Below, piece after piece: positions 9,276 to 20,508 of a stretch of DNA of 64,000 bases. The translations under genes were made by a program, and so were the position numbers. Every line of letters begins with the position of its first letter. The stretch's first letter is position 1. Below the pieces are notes generated by a model. It was not told where the DNA came from. It did no database searches and worked only from the letters and a program-made list of their open reading frames with translations. The stretch is from Dermanyssus gallinae (lineage: Eukaryota; Arthropoda; Arachnida; Mesostigmata; Dermanyssidae): positions 310,001 through 374,000 of the forward strand of contig QVRM01002099.1 in the NCBI GenBank assembly GCA_003439945.1, read 5' to 3'.

Positions 9276-10435
9276 AAAGGCAATACACCGATCTGCTGGG
9301 AATTCATGGGCTTGGCAGGACCCAGATGGCGGTCGGCGACCAAGATGTCATCTGGTCGCATTACAACTGTGACCCCGCTGCTCTTTCCGAATATGGTCAA
9401 CAAGGTCGGCAAACAGAAGAGTAAAGGAGACGTAGCTCAGAGGATCTATTGGAACATTTCCGTCGTTTCCAAAGCAAGCCGTAGAGGGAAGACAATTCTA
9501 CTGAGATCAACAAATGTTATTGTATCTATTTTTCAATACAGGTCTTGCTATGTAAATGTATGGAGCGGACAACAGTTACCTTCTCTGAGTTTTTAGTGTT
9601 ATCACTACATCGGTATTGTCACTGGTATTATTATTATTATTTTTATTACTAAGCACTCACACAATAACACGCATGTCATGCATTTGACGGTCGTTAGTGC
9701 TGCCACTACGTGCACGTTACGCCGATGCCGAACGTCGCCAGTCACAAAGCACCCCGCCCCACAACCACGAAAACATAAAGACGTGGAGCGTTCTGTTCCC
9801 CGTTGCCGTTTCCACGACTTTGCATTGACACGCTTCCAAGAACTGGCTAATTGGCTGCGTTACATGCATACTCAGCCTAAGCCCGAGCATTCCCACAATC
9901 GGCGTACAATCCAACAGCACATACACGAAGCGGTTTCTCGCCGTAACTCAATGACAAAGTAATCGCTTCATGTATTCCGTGAAACAATCCTCAAGCAAGT
10001 TAAAACTCGCTTGAAACACATCTGTTTAACTATTTCTTAACCATAAGGGTCTTCATCATAAATAAAAGCACTGCCGTAGCCGCTGCTTCCCTCCACTAGC
10101 AGCGGACCATCGTTGGAGGCACCGGACATAATGAGGTCTACGTATGCCAATCTGTCTAAAAAAGTCGGCACCTATCACACAAACACACACGTTTACTAAC
10201 AGCGCTCGCTGCGAACAGAAAACATAATGGTGGCATAAATGCTCTAACTAAAGCTATTGTCCGCTTCCCCTCTGAATCAGCGACGTAACGAGACGCGGCG
10301 TCGGACTGGAACACATATCTATGTGTTCTCGACAATTTAACAAAACACTCGCTTATCCGCCTACAGCACACCCTATATTACTCATTTTCATCTGTTCTAG
10401 TATCAGTCGTAATATCAATTGTTTCCGCGCATATT
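9276..10435. other. Intergenic stretch without recognised genes
   Basis: Frames of 60-110 codons occur (for example 9267-9596 and 9678-9962 on plus) but show no motif, signal peptide or repeat partner. A short ATT/TTA-rich run lies at 9626-9650. Confidence 0.45.
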
Positions 10436-10700
10436 CCAACATTTTCGCGATCCCTTTTTTATAACAAGCTTTTATAACCTCCTTGCTGACATTGTTTTGG
10501 TCAGCGTTTTTCAGACGCTACACCGCGCTAAACGCTTAGGATATCGTCTGTCCTCGCCATGCTTACCTTTAAATTGTAGAAAATGCCTGGCAATGTGCCA
10601 AACGTTTACACTGGTTGCGCCTCTTGATATCGTAATAAAATTTGTCAAAAGTGGCTTCGACTATACCCAGTGCTCGTAATAAGCCAGGTCTAGTCTCGCG
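10436..10700 (+). pseudogene. Retroelement fragment homologous to 8900-9060
   Basis: TCGCCATG, CTTAAATT or TTTAAATT, CTGGCAAT(A/G)TGCCAAA and CGCC(C)CTC occur here in the same order as in the reverse complement of 8916-9060, and both carry a W-L-R-L-(Y/H)-P word afterwards. It is therefore a second copy of the same element. It is too short and broken for a functional call. Confidence 0.45.
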
Positions 10701-11734
10701 CTCGTTCTTCTCGGAGAGTACTGCAAAAAAATCTTCTTTTACTTTTAAAATGAGTTATTTTCCTTTAAAAATCAAACAGATTCATATAATCCTGTTCCAT
10801 TGTGAACGGGCGTTCAAATATTGGGGCCCAGAGTACTGTTTCATGACTATATAGGAAGCCAATTAGGTGAATTCACTTCCAGTCTTTACAGCAGTGAAAC
10901 TTCCGTATTAAATCTTGCGTTGATGATTTATACAGGCATTTCTACTAATGAAGTTGTCGTGTTTAGTATTTGCCCCGGTTTGTCATACGAGATCGAGATC
11001 CCCGCAACGGGTAAGACTGCATGCGAAGCTGGCTCGTTATGAAAATCAGCCATACATGATATCACAATAGATGCCAAACGCAGGTAATGTATCAACGGCC
11101 ACACAGACATACATTGAATAATTCTCTAATTCTTTTAATAATTCGTAGTTATGACAGTGGAGCCACGTTGCCAGGCGACCATATGACAAGTCAATAAAAT
11201 TACTTTAGGAATTTAATAAGTAATTTGAAAGCTTGCTATTGCAGTTAGGTATTGTACACTTTATGGAATACTCGCATTGTTGCTATTCCCAGATGGGGGT
11301 TGTGTACAATTACCAAAGCGCTGTCGAAACTTAAGATCACCGCGGCTACGATATTCGCAGTTTCAAATACTCACGAAAAGGTCAGCTCGCAAACCCTATA
11401 GTGTCGGTTGCTCGACATTTGGAGTTTGCTGCCTAACAGCCTAAGATCTTGTACTTCCCTAAAATAATTCAAGTGAGAGTTAAAAAAAATACCTCGTGTT
11501 TAGCTGATGTGCGCTCATTTGTGATTACTACTATTGTTAGGCTAGTGGCCAACAGATAGATTTGCAGCTTATCGCATTGCGACTTATGGGGACTCCTGAC
11601 CAAGCTGAGGTGGTGGTTGTCTTTTTTAGTAACACGCCCTGTGATTCTGTTACGTGTGACAATCGTTGGAATATATCATTTTTATTATATTACTCTATTA
11701 TTATATATCACCTTTATCTCACATTATCATTTTT
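10701..11734. other. Intergenic stretch without recognised genes
   Basis: It is AT-rich with scattered short frames. I saw no motif, tandem repeat or RNA gene. Confidence 0.45.
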
Positions 11735-11737
11735 ATG

Positions 11738-11851
11738 GTAAACTCAAACATTGCAAGGTGCAGTTCCGATCATAAACCACGTTGTTTATATATATATATA
11801 TATATATAAACTCAAACATTGCAAGGTGCAGTTCCGATCATAAACCACGTT

Positions 11852-11890
<39 letters not shown>

Positions 11891-11957
11891 CAAACATTGC
11901 AAGGTGCAGTTCCGATCATAAACCACGTTGTTTATATATATATATATATATATATAT
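11738..11957. repeat. Three tandem copies of a 50-bp unit, each followed by (TA)n
   Basis: The unit runs from AAACTCAAACATTGCAAGG through CAGTTCCGATCATAAACCACG to TTGTTTA, then TA of variable length (about 20, 32 and 26 bp). The three unit bodies look identical. The open frame over it is a repeat artefact. Confidence 0.9.
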
Positions 11958-12814
11958 GTTTTTGTTTTGCTTCCTTAAACGCTCTATTATCTGGTCGTCA
12001 TTGTTGCTGTTGTTCAGAGCACACACAAACTACAAGAAAGAAAGGCCTTACAACCAGCTAAAACTTCACAGCATTTGCCTCTTTGAGAATCCCCTCGGTG
12101 TGGCCGTCGCCGTTTCGTCAAGGTTCATTAAAAGGGGGTTCCAATTATAGTCATGCCAAATGCTTCTTAGTGTTGACTAGCAGATGCGATCACGTTATCC
12201 CATTCGTTGGCCAGGGCATTCCAAACTCATACTTCGCAGTATTCCGTAAAAAAAAACTAGTAAATTTAAGCTTGCCCAATAAAAGCATATTTATAAATAT
12301 ATATATACTCAGAAATTTTTGCAATTCCATAATTATCAGATCGTATGACATGTATGTATGGTGCTGCTTGATACACCAGCTTATCTCAGATTTTCCAACA
12401 CTCTCGGGGTCGTCTATTTCGTGTCAAATATGTCCACATACGTTGTAGTCAGTCAAGCTGCGGGTAATATTTCTACTCAGAGAGGAACCCCGCCGGTGCA
12501 AGCAACATAACGGGTGGCTCATTTACAACGGACTTTACTTCGTGCGCGTTTCCAGTGAGCTTAGCGCAATCGCGTTTGAAAGAAGATGCTACCCGGTATT
12601 TTGTAAGATGCAATTTCCGTTTAATGACGTACTTCAAACTCAACGTACGACTCAACGTAAGTATATGCGTCGTCCTTTCAGTAGGATGAGGCGACGAGCT
12701 GAATCTAAAGAGCACGCTGCAATTTGCGTGGGCGAAATCATCTGGCGAAGCCCTTAAGAAAAGGATTGTCGCCAAAGCAACGCCCAGCTTCCGTCTATCC
12801 AGCCGCGTCTAATA
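11958..12814. other. Intergenic stretch without recognised genes
   Basis: Overlapping frames of 70-120 codons (12083-12448 on plus, 12473-12775 on minus) show no known motif. Confidence 0.4.
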
Positions 12815-12845
12815 AAAGCTGAAACGCAAAATGCGTTTCAGCTTT
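12815..12845. repeat. Perfect short hairpin
   Basis: AAAGCTGAAACGCA, a 3-base AAA spacer, then TGCGTTTCAGCTTT: two 14-base arms with no mismatch. It could mark the end of a small element. No function is shown. Confidence 0.8.
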
Positions 12846-12975
12846 GCAGCAGCGCTCGGTGCAGGTTATGCGCTGTAATTTATTCACTAAATCATAGACT
12901 TATAAATTGCTTATTAAATTAGACCAGATGAGAGCGCACTTAGGATACTGTTTTATATTGATACACATGCATGAC

Positions 12976-12983
12976 TATGTATA

Positions 12984-13077
<94 letters not shown>
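12976..13077. repeat. Long (TA)n microsatellite
   Basis: About 100 bp of alternating TA followed by AGAGAAATAGAGAGAGAG. Confidence 0.97.
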
Positions 13078-13081
<4 letters not shown>

Positions 13082-13139
13082 AATAGAGAGAGAGAAAATA
13101 TTAACTAAACAAAATTATGAACACTGGATGTCATTGTTG

Positions 13140-13430
13140 AAGCGACGGTGTGGGATTCACAAGCCCAATAAAGTCCAGTCGTACGTTTTGCCTCTTATTG
13201 GGAGTGGCCGCAGTATTATCTTTCTGGAGATTACGCCACCCGGCCACTTTAAGTTGCTGCTATTAAGGCTGTTCGACTTTGTGAGACGGATAGTTTTGCT
13301 TTCGAGAAAAAATATGCGAATCTTCTTACCGAAGGTGACTTTAAGGCCAGAACTCGTGGTCCATGATGAGCACATCACAAGGGTTTGGTATGTCAAGAGA
13401 CTTACCACAGTCTTAAGTTTCAAGACAACA
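13140..13430 (-). pseudogene. Possible RT fragment
   Basis: The minus frame has W-T-T-S-S-G-L-K-V-T-F-G-K-K and then a hydrophobic strand, which resembles the G-L-x-(L/V)-N-x-x-K-(S/T) segment after the YxDD box of APE-type non-LTR RTs. Only this one block fits. The plus frame over the same bases (13128-13448) shows nothing known. Confidence 0.25.
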
Positions 13431-14024
13431 CCTTTTGCTCAGTGCTAAAAAAAAGGCACAGCGTTCGGAACAGTGTCTTACATCGTCAGCTTTTCCTGAG
13501 TTGCATATATATATACGGCATAAGGGGGAGTCCCCTTTACCAATGCGGTGTGAGTATTGTAAGAAGCAGCCACCGTAACCCGTTAGTCGTTGCAAGTGGG
13601 TGAGTGAATGAGCCGCGTTCAGGTCTGTATCATCTTATTAGATCATAAAATATTGATTTTGTCCAGTATCCAGGTTGACCTAGTTGCTTTGATTTTCATT
13701 GCTGGTTCTGCTTGTTCGTGTGTGCGATCCTCATTGAGATTGCATGTTAAGGTACTGTTGGGGAAACCCATACTAGATTCACGATATGTCTAGCCCGGTG
13801 CATTGAAGATATGCCTCGAGGCGATTCTAACTTCGTAGGAGCAGTTGATGGTCTAGAACTAAAAACGATGTTTTTAGAAAAAATATATTTCTAGGGTATT
13901 ATTTTTAATTTCTCGGAATTCTTTCTAATTAAGGTGGACACTGGTTGAACTGTGCTGTTTTGCATAAGTTGTGTTATCTTCAGTTGGTTGACTTCGCTCT
14001 CGACGCGCTGGCCGGTCGCCACGG
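13431..14024. other. Stretch where the LTR element's pol would be expected
   Basis: On the minus strand this lies directly downstream of the gag-protease frame. I find no RT, RNase H or integrase motif, nor a second LTR, so the element is broken off here. Confidence 0.5.
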
Positions 14025-15512
14025 TCATACCTCCTGGTAGGACGATGCGGGTTTGTGTGTGGTTTTCGATGAGTACTGTGGTCCGGTGGTCCGGCCTTGC
14101 CGTACCGCCGTGAGCGCGGCGGCCAATAAAAGTGTTTTCTTCTGGAATAGTGTTGGTGTCGGCTCCAGTAACAGCGTGTCGGTTGTTGTTTCGGAGTTTG
14201 TCGTCACTGTCACTCGGTGGGCGGTTTGAGGTGCGATGATGGTGGTGGTCAGTGTGTGAAACCGATGTTTAGTGTGTTGTGTCGCGGCTGTGGGGTGAGG
14301 GTCGTTGTGTGTGGAGTATTGTGACGTGCCTAGCGTAAGTTGGTTGGACTGAAGGTTGATGGCGGCTAGATAGGTGCGCAGAAAATCTTCGCCTAACACT
14401 ATCTGTTCGTTGAGTGATTCAATGATAACAAATTCGTAAGGCAATGCCGGTTTATTGTTATCAATACTAATAATTAGGGAACAGGTCCCTCTCGTTCGCA
14501 ATGGTGAGCCACCCGCCGCGAGAATGTGCATCGCACCTTCCGCGAAGGTCACCTTCCGCCCCGGCACGGCGGCGGCGCTGATGGCGGAGACGTCTGCTCC
14601 CAAGTCCACCAACGCCACCACTAGGCCTAGGCCCGCGACTGTGATGCGAATTCTGTTCCGCTGCAGCTTACCACTCGGTCCGTAGGTCAGTCTTGTTGGT
14701 CTGCTCGGAAGCGGTTTGGCGGATTCCAGTGGGCCGGCGGCGTGTTCTTGCGCGGCGCGTAGCCTCTCCGCCGGTTGAGGCACTCTTCTATGCGGTGGCC
14801 TGGGTAATTGCACCAGTTGTATAAAATCGTGCCGTTGGAGTCGTGGCGCTCGCCAAAAAAATAAGGTGTCGTGTTGGGCGATGTAGGTCGGTCGGTTTGA
14901 GGACGGTTGGGTGGTTGGTCGGTTCGAGGTCGAGGACGGCTGGGCAGTTGGTTGGTTTGCGTATGGTTCAATCGCATCTATCTCGGCACAGAGGCCTCGT
15001 GCCATTATCACGCTCTTGAAACGCGCATAGATGAAGATCGGTCTGTAGTCTGCGCGCACGGTCCTCAAGAACCAGCGGAGTACCGCCGCGTCGGCCATTT
15101 TTAAGTCGATGTCGCGACATAACCGCTGGACCTGTTCTATATGTGCGATGAATGGTGTGGGTTGGTCCTGTATCAGCCGCTTCAACTTTTCCTCCGCGGC
15201 GATCGCCATTGCGCTGTGGTCGCCGAATCTGGTCATGAATTCTAGGTGAAACTCGGCCCATGTTTTAGGCCTCGCCTCTCTTGGTATCGCGTCGTGCCAA
15301 TCGGCAGCCGTCTTCTCCAGCGATAGCGCCGCCGTCCGCAACTTCTGTTCATCGCTGTAGTTGTTGATTTCGGCCATTCTCTCGAACTCTGGCAGCCACT
15401 CCCTGGCGCGCGTGGCCGACATGCCGTCAAACCGCAGCGGTATCTGTGGTGCAAAGACGGGCTGTAGGAAGGACGGCTGCCCCGGCCGTGGATAATCAAA
15501 CGACATATCCAT
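14025..15512 (-). CDS. LTR retroelement Gag-protease polyprotein, damaged
   Basis: The 495-codon frame starts with M-D-M-S-F-D-Y. Residues about 30-180 (REWLPEFERMAEINNYSDEQK, then W-H-D-A-I, W-A-E-F, F-x-x-R-F-G-D) fit the retrotransposon Gag domain that assembles the particle. Residues about 290-420 fit a retropepsin: ALVDLGADVSAIS, where the catalytic triplet normally reads D-(S/T)-G and here is D-L-G, later VLGEDFL. Between the two, the true frame switches: at 14687-14977 another minus frame holds NWCNYPGHRIEEC, a CCHC nucleic-acid-binding knuckle whose first Cys is Tyr. So two compensating frameshifts, the lost Cys and the altered active site mark it as inactive. The layout fits a Ty3/gypsy-like element. 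No pol follows. Confidence 0.75.
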   Translation of the reverse strand: MDMSFDYPRPGQPSFLQPVFAPQIPLRFDGMSATRAREWLPEFERMAEINNYSDEQKLRTAALSLEKTAADWHDAIPREARPKTWAEFHLEFMTRFGDHSAMAIAAEEKLKRLIQDQPTPFIAHIEQVQRLCRDIDLKMADAAVLRWFLRTVRADYRPIFIYARFKSVIMARGLCAEIDAIEPYANQPTAQPSSTSNRPTTQPSSNRPTYIAQHDTLFFWRAPRLQRHDFIQLVQLPRPPHRRVPQPAERLRAAQEHAAGPLESAKPLPSRPTRLTYGPSGKLQRNRIRITVAGLGLVVALVDLGADVSAISAAAVPGRKVTFAEGAMHILAAGGSPLRTRGTCSLIISIDNNKPALPYEFVIIESLNEQIVLGEDFLRTYLAAINLQSNQLTLGTSQYSTHNDPHPTAATQHTKHRFHTLTTTIIAPQTAHRVTVTTNSETTTDTLLLEPTPTLFQKKTLLLAAALTAVRQGRTTGPQYSSKTTHKPASSYQEV

Positions 15513-15923
15513 GACCGTGGTTGATCTATCAATAATCGGGTCCGTGGTTGATGTGGTCGTGCGTGGTTCGGCGGTTGGGCTGGTTGCTGTGGTTGATGTG
15601 GTCGTGCGTGGTCGTGTGGACGGTTCGGTGGCTGGGCTAGTGGTCGTGTCTTGGTCGTGTGGTCGTGTGGCCCGGTCGGTGGCTGGACTGGGGATGATCG
15701 GTGGCTGGACTGGGGATGATCGGTGTTTGGTGCGTTGAACTCATCTTTGGCTCGTTGGCGGTGTCTTGGTCCTGGTCGTTGCTGGTGCTTGGTTGTTGCT
15801 GGTCTGTGGTCGGTCTTGGCTCGTTGCGGTTCGTTCGCCGTGTGCTTACTGTCATCTGCCCGCTGTCCACTCGGTCGGTTCGCCGCCCTTCTGGTAGAGA
15901 AAGATCGAAGCACCTTCACCAAA
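15513..15923 (-). other. Leader of the LTR element with primer-binding-site position
   Basis: On the minus strand the LTR ends in ...TCGTTACA and is followed at once by TTTGGTGAAGG, the TGG-containing position where LTR elements place the tRNA primer-binding site; the rest of the site is diverged. The remaining 400 bp before gag is built of short CGACCACACG-type and TCATCCCCAGTCCAGCCACC-type repeats. The proline-, arginine- and histidine-rich frame here (15242-15922 on minus) is not taken as a gene. Confidence 0.6.
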
Positions 15924-16596
15924 TGTAACGATGTTGTTGCTACGCTAAGATACTGGGGATGGTAACTCAGTCGGGCGGTTACTACGACGCGAGGGACTCA
16001 GGTACGATGAATGACGACACGGAACGTAGGTCGGGTGTCAAGCGTAACCGGGCAGCGAATGGTGGTTGGCTATGCTGCCTCGGTCTATTTTATTCACTCA
16101 AGGTACGCCGTAGCGTTTATGTAAGTAACAATGCTAAATGATGGAATCGAATCCTCTCGAACATTCGGCAACGGAAATTTCCACTCGTCCTCTTCGCTGA
16201 TTGGTCGGTTCAACCACGCATTCTCATAACGTGCATTGTCTCTGGTGGTGCCGTCGCCGCGGGTCGGTCCGTAGGTCTGATGATGATGATGATGTGGCGC
16301 GACAGGTCGGCGATGATGCACGTGCCATGTTGTCGTCGCCATGTAGCTGCACGGTTTCATGTGGAGGCTGTTGACGATTCCGAGTAAAACGAGATGCACG
16401 ATCGTTGATGTGCTCGGTCGACTGTGGTGTCGTCTCACCAGCAGGTTGTTTACAACAATGCTGGTGTAGCAGCCAGCGACGGCTCTTTGGTCGGGTGGAA
16501 TGGCTGGCTGGTCGGCTTTCTGGCGCCGTTGATCATCGACGGCGCCGTAGTTGGCTGTTCTGTTGTGTTGTAGTTGTTGTGTCTAACTTCGTTACA
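15924..16596 (-). repeat. 5' long terminal repeat, about 673 bp
   Basis: Bounded by TGTAACGA at 15924 and TTCGTTACA ending at 16596, giving the inverted TG...CA ends of an LTR. Its position exactly before the leader and Gag of the minus-strand element makes it the 5' LTR. I did not find a second copy, so identity between two LTRs cannot be used for dating. It contains a (TGA)n run near 16277-16295. Confidence 0.65.
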
Positions 16597-16954
16597 ATAT
16601 GATGATCATTTTGTCTGGAGGTTGAATGAAGGGCACTTTGAAGCTAGTTTTTTTTTTTACTCTTAGGTCCCAGGGAGAGATGTGTCTAGAAAGAACTTAT
16701 TCGGCTGCTGTGGACATCATGTGACTTGCTCGTGTGATGCGTACCTGATGCTGAGTAGACGAATTGGTCTCTACCTGACTTTTCATTTCGTGTCCGAAAA
16801 ACGGAATGCAAGGATTTCAGCGAAGAACTAGACCTCAGCACGAACACCCGCGGTCACCAAACGGCCATTATAAGAGAAGATCGAACAACGAGTTGATTGA
16901 TACGAAGTGCCTAAACTGCATAACTGAGGGTCGGCCAAAATCCAGACAGACTTC
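16597..16954. other. Intergenic stretch
   Basis: Flank of the LTR; it has a T run near 16650 and no recognised gene. Confidence 0.5.
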
Positions 16955-16962
16955 GGTAGAAG

Positions 16963-16970
16963 CCAAGACA

Positions 16971-17007
<37 letters not shown>

Positions 17008-17042
17008 GCCAAGACATCTATATATATATATATATATATTTA
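16963..17042. repeat. Duplicated AGAAGCCAAGACATC unit with (TA)n
   Basis: AGAAGCCAAGACATC plus (TA)n occurs twice in tandem (about 16960 and 17003). It has the same build as the three-copy array at 11738-11957 but with a different unit. Confidence 0.85.
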
Positions 17043-17393
17043 TGGATTTATTTAGCTGTGATGCTCGGTGCAATGAGTGGTTAGGTCAAGACGACAGTTT
17101 CTTCAGTAAGTTCTGCCCCGCTTTCAGGATTCCCTATGAGTGCTCGTAGTAGAATTCATTCATTAGACAGTGAACGCATGATCTTCGCCCGTCCAGCATG
17201 CCTTACACTGTTACTACGTCAATTAACTTGAGAGTGCATATAGTAATCGGTAAGCGCAGCTCAGCTCGACCCGCCGCTGTGTGCACTGCCGACGAGACAG
17301 TCGCTTGCCAGTATCTTGCGTTTGAATTTGCGCGTTAAATGTCTGTTTTAACAATTACACGCATTTCGTTTATTGATGTCTACAAAATAAAAC

Positions 17394-17397
<4 letters not shown>
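17043..17397. other. Intergenic stretch
   Basis: No gene, RNA or repeat recognised. Confidence 0.5.

Positions 17398-17441
<44 letters not shown>
17398..17441. repeat. (TA)n microsatellite
   Basis: About 44 bp of TA abutting the 3' end of the retroelement tail at 17445-17790. Confidence 0.95.
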
Positions 17442-17443
<2 letters not shown>

Positions 17444-17444
17444 C

Positions 17445-17790
17445 GGGTCCCTGCGAACGTGTGTACTTTTACGAAGGGTCCAATGTAGGAACCAACCATC
17501 TCTGGAGGGTTCCCCGCACCGAAGCCGCGTTGCCCCGTTGCACATCCAGCGACAGACGCTGTCTGAGAAATTCGCCCGCTCGCCTATCACCGCTGGCTAG
17601 ACCTAGTCGCTTCCCGATCTTCTGTAGCAAACCGGGAGTGGACGGGCCCGGCCCGCCGAGTGTCTCGAAGGCAAGTGGGTAGAACGCGTACGGGTACTCA
17701 ATGTTCTGATGTTTTCTCATTTTGTTTGCCTCGGCGAGAGCTGAAGCATATCCGGCCCCGGCCGCGGCAACACTAACCATTGAAGGGGCT
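17445..17790 (-). pseudogene. RT/nuclease retroelement, C-terminal tail and 3' end (copy C)
   Basis: The 103-codon frame is open and carries the best version of the family tail: YPYAFYPLAFETLGGPGPS, LLQKIGKRLGLASGDRRAG, FLRQRLSLDVQRGNAASVRGT. The frame stops after T-L-D-P-S, and a short 3' UTR follows (ACACGTTCGCAGGGACC) that is shared with copy D at 41578-41720. The copy then runs into (TA)n. Only the last part of the protein is here, as in a 5'-truncated insertion. Its role in the element is unknown; in copy B it follows the RT. Confidence 0.75.
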
Positions 17791-18899
17791 AATGAGTCAG
17801 ATATCTATATATAATCGTTTATTGATGTCTACATAATATATATGCTACATAGTACGCGAAAGTATCCAACACGATCATGTTGTATCATCACGCTACAACC
17901 CAATCAACACAATGTTGTATTAACTATAGTAGCTACAGGTTAAATGGTGTAATAAGATTTCCTTGCGCTCGATAATTATTTTATAGGACCCATTTTTATT
18001 TAGTTCTAGAGTCCCTTACTACGCCTAAACGTTTCTTGTGGCGGGCAGATTCAAAATTAGGCCTTAGTGCAATAAAGAACGTCTGAGTGCTGAAACTGTC
18101 CACCATGCAACACTTGAGAAAGGGCGGTTGGTGTCCACTTGTATTGTTCGGGCTGGTGCTAACCTGGACAAATCATCTGATCGTGTTGTTGTTGCTGTTG
18201 GCTTGGATAAAGGCGCCTCGCTCCACCTCATCCTAGATGGATTGGCCTTCGTTTACTCTTACGTTGTGTCACCCCTGTCTGCATAGGGAGACCTTCGATG
18301 GAACCGAAGGGATAAAGAGGCGGCTGACGAGGTGCATATAGAACCTGATCAGCTTTCGGCTGACGAATGAGCACTTTCTTCGTTGCGATTCGCTCCATCG
18401 GTATTTGTCTTATCTTCCTTCTTGTCGGTATATCTATGTCAAGAGGTAAAGAGATAAACGTATATATATTCTAGATATTCTCATCGACAAACCGGACAAC
18501 GTTAGAACAGGCGCATTTATCAGCACTTTAGCATTCCGCAGTAGGTAAGTGGTCTCCACCTACGTACCCAGAAATCCACCTACGTAGTTCCGCAAGGAAA
18601 ATCTTCGATAGCTATGTTTACTACAAACGCCAGACATAATAGCATCAAATACAAAGGTTCGCAAATAGACACTTTGGCTTTTAGTACCAGAGGACATATT
18701 CCAGTTGCAATGGCGCGCACAGTACATCATCAAGCAGCAGGTTGAAGAAGCAACGGTTAAACGCTACGATTGACTTAACACGTTTACTGAAGCTGTTGCA
18801 AGAGTCCCCCTGTTCCCAACCCCCTGACGTATAAGTCTATGCTACACGAATACAAAATATTATACTACACAGCGTGCACCCCTAACTGAGCAAATTCCA
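17791..18899. other. Intergenic stretch without open frames
   Basis: Stops are frequent in all frames. I see no motif. CCACCTACGTA occurs twice close together near 18556-18590. Confidence 0.45.
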
Positions 18900-20250
18900 A
18901 AAAACACATTGGTATATCCAAGTATCTTGGTCTCTGAAACACTATATGATTAAGACATATCTTTTAACAAACAGTCGTCAGGAAAGGACCTCCCTGTATA
19001 CGAATGCCAGTCGGCTTTAAAAAAAGGCGGCGCGAAAAACTAAACTAGAGCACATTATATAAGCAAAAAAGAAGTTTTTTCAGAAAGTCCTAGCTTCTGC
19101 TCACAAATAGTTACACTGCGACACGCGCCCAACGGCTTGCCCTGCATCACTCGAAAGTCTCGATAGTCATTTTCGACACATGCTCGTTATCTCTTCTATG
19201 GTCCCTAGTTGTACCCCGAGACTTGTCTCCTCATGGGGCCAACGGGCAACTCAAGCTTGCTAGGGGCTGACTCGCCCTATTAGGAAGTAGTCGACGCGAT
19301 CATAAAGGTGCCGCCACAAAAAGCTGCGGGTCCAGACCTAGCCCAATAAATGGACATCGTGGAGGCGGTTGTTTTGGCATATTGCCCTGCTTTTTCAACG
19401 AAATTATGATAACTCTTTACTTGCCTGAATATTTAAAAGTCGGTCTCTTACGACTGACATCGAAGGAATAAGGAAATCCCATGACAATTTTATAATACCG
19501 TGGCATAGCAAAAAACGTCACTTACAAAACTCAATCTGCATTGATAGCGCGTCGACTAGAATTTTTTATAGAAAATACCTAGTGCTTGCAAGAGCAGCAA
19601 CACGATTTTAAGCAAAAGAGATCGACGATAATGGCTAGCGCTGTTTTTCATGACAGAATTTAATTAATACTAAAGCTGTTACAGGCTATTCTATATGTAA
19701 ACCTTGACAACGGGGTAACTAAACGCACCTTAATGAATCAGACTACAGGGGTCGCAGAAAGCGGCAACCTTAGCCCGCCAGTAAGTATATATACCGACCT
19801 TCTCTTTTACTCCCAGAGTTTTATTAGTTAATGCATGCCCGGAGCTAATGCAAAGATTAAATGTTAGCAAATATATTGAGAACATAGCTCGCAATGGCAT
19901 TCTGTCCTAGCCTCATCGGTTCTCGCTGGATCGCTCTCAGCCTCTTAATTTAAAATTGCACCGGCCGCTTCTTACGGGAATACAGGTCGTTGCAGGTCCA
20001 TCTATTCTAAGGGAGCTTAAAAGCACTCAACAGAATTTAATCCAGTTTTCTAGAAAGAGTACTAGTAATTCACCGCGCTAGCCACAATCGGTTTGTCTAT
20101 CTGCTGGCCTCGACCCCGTTTGTAAAAAACCTCAAAGCGACTTATGCACTGCCCAGAAAGAAGGCTTTTGACAATCATCTTGCTAAGTGGGAATATACGT
20201 TTGCGGATATTTATTGGCATTTTTATGAGATTAGGGCGATTCCATTAACT
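18900..20250 (+). pseudogene. Stop-riddled reverse transcriptase relic
   Basis: No long frame exists, but reading frames in turn gives an ordered RT: EVVDAIIKVPPQKAAGPDLA near 19280-19345, LYLPEYLKVGLLRL near 19410-19460, then Y-R-G-I-A-K, T-x-S-A-L-I-A-R-R-L-E and IENT, then EQQHDFKQKRSTIMASAVF near 19590-19650, matching the E-Q-x-G-F-x-x-x-R-S-T box. These lie in the right order and spacing for the fingers of a non-LTR RT. A YxDD box was not found. The element is old. Confidence 0.6.
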
Positions 20251-20437
20251 ACTGAAAGGGTTTATATCGCAAAAATAGGTACTCCTTTACCAGATTTGCA
20301 ATATATGATTTTATGTGAAATTATGTACATAAAGTGAGTTTCACGAAATAACAATTAAGTGCAAATGCAAGATATGTGGATATTCATGTGTTCTGTATTA
20401 CTCCTAATAGTACCGTTGACAAATGTAGAAGGTTGTA

Positions 20438-20442
<5 letters not shown>

Positions 20443-20501
<59 letters not shown>
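20443..20501. repeat. (TA)n microsatellite
   Basis: About 58 bp of TA with one TTTA interruption, ending in a T run. Confidence 0.95.

Positions 20502-20508
<7 letters not shown>

Noticed and set aside
12815..12845. Rho-independent terminator
   Set aside because: A perfect hairpin but in a eukaryotic setting, with no gene ending at it and no proper U run.
15242..15922. 226-codon Pro/His/Arg-rich minus frame
   Set aside because: It overlaps the LTR leader and the start of gag in another frame and arises from short repeats.
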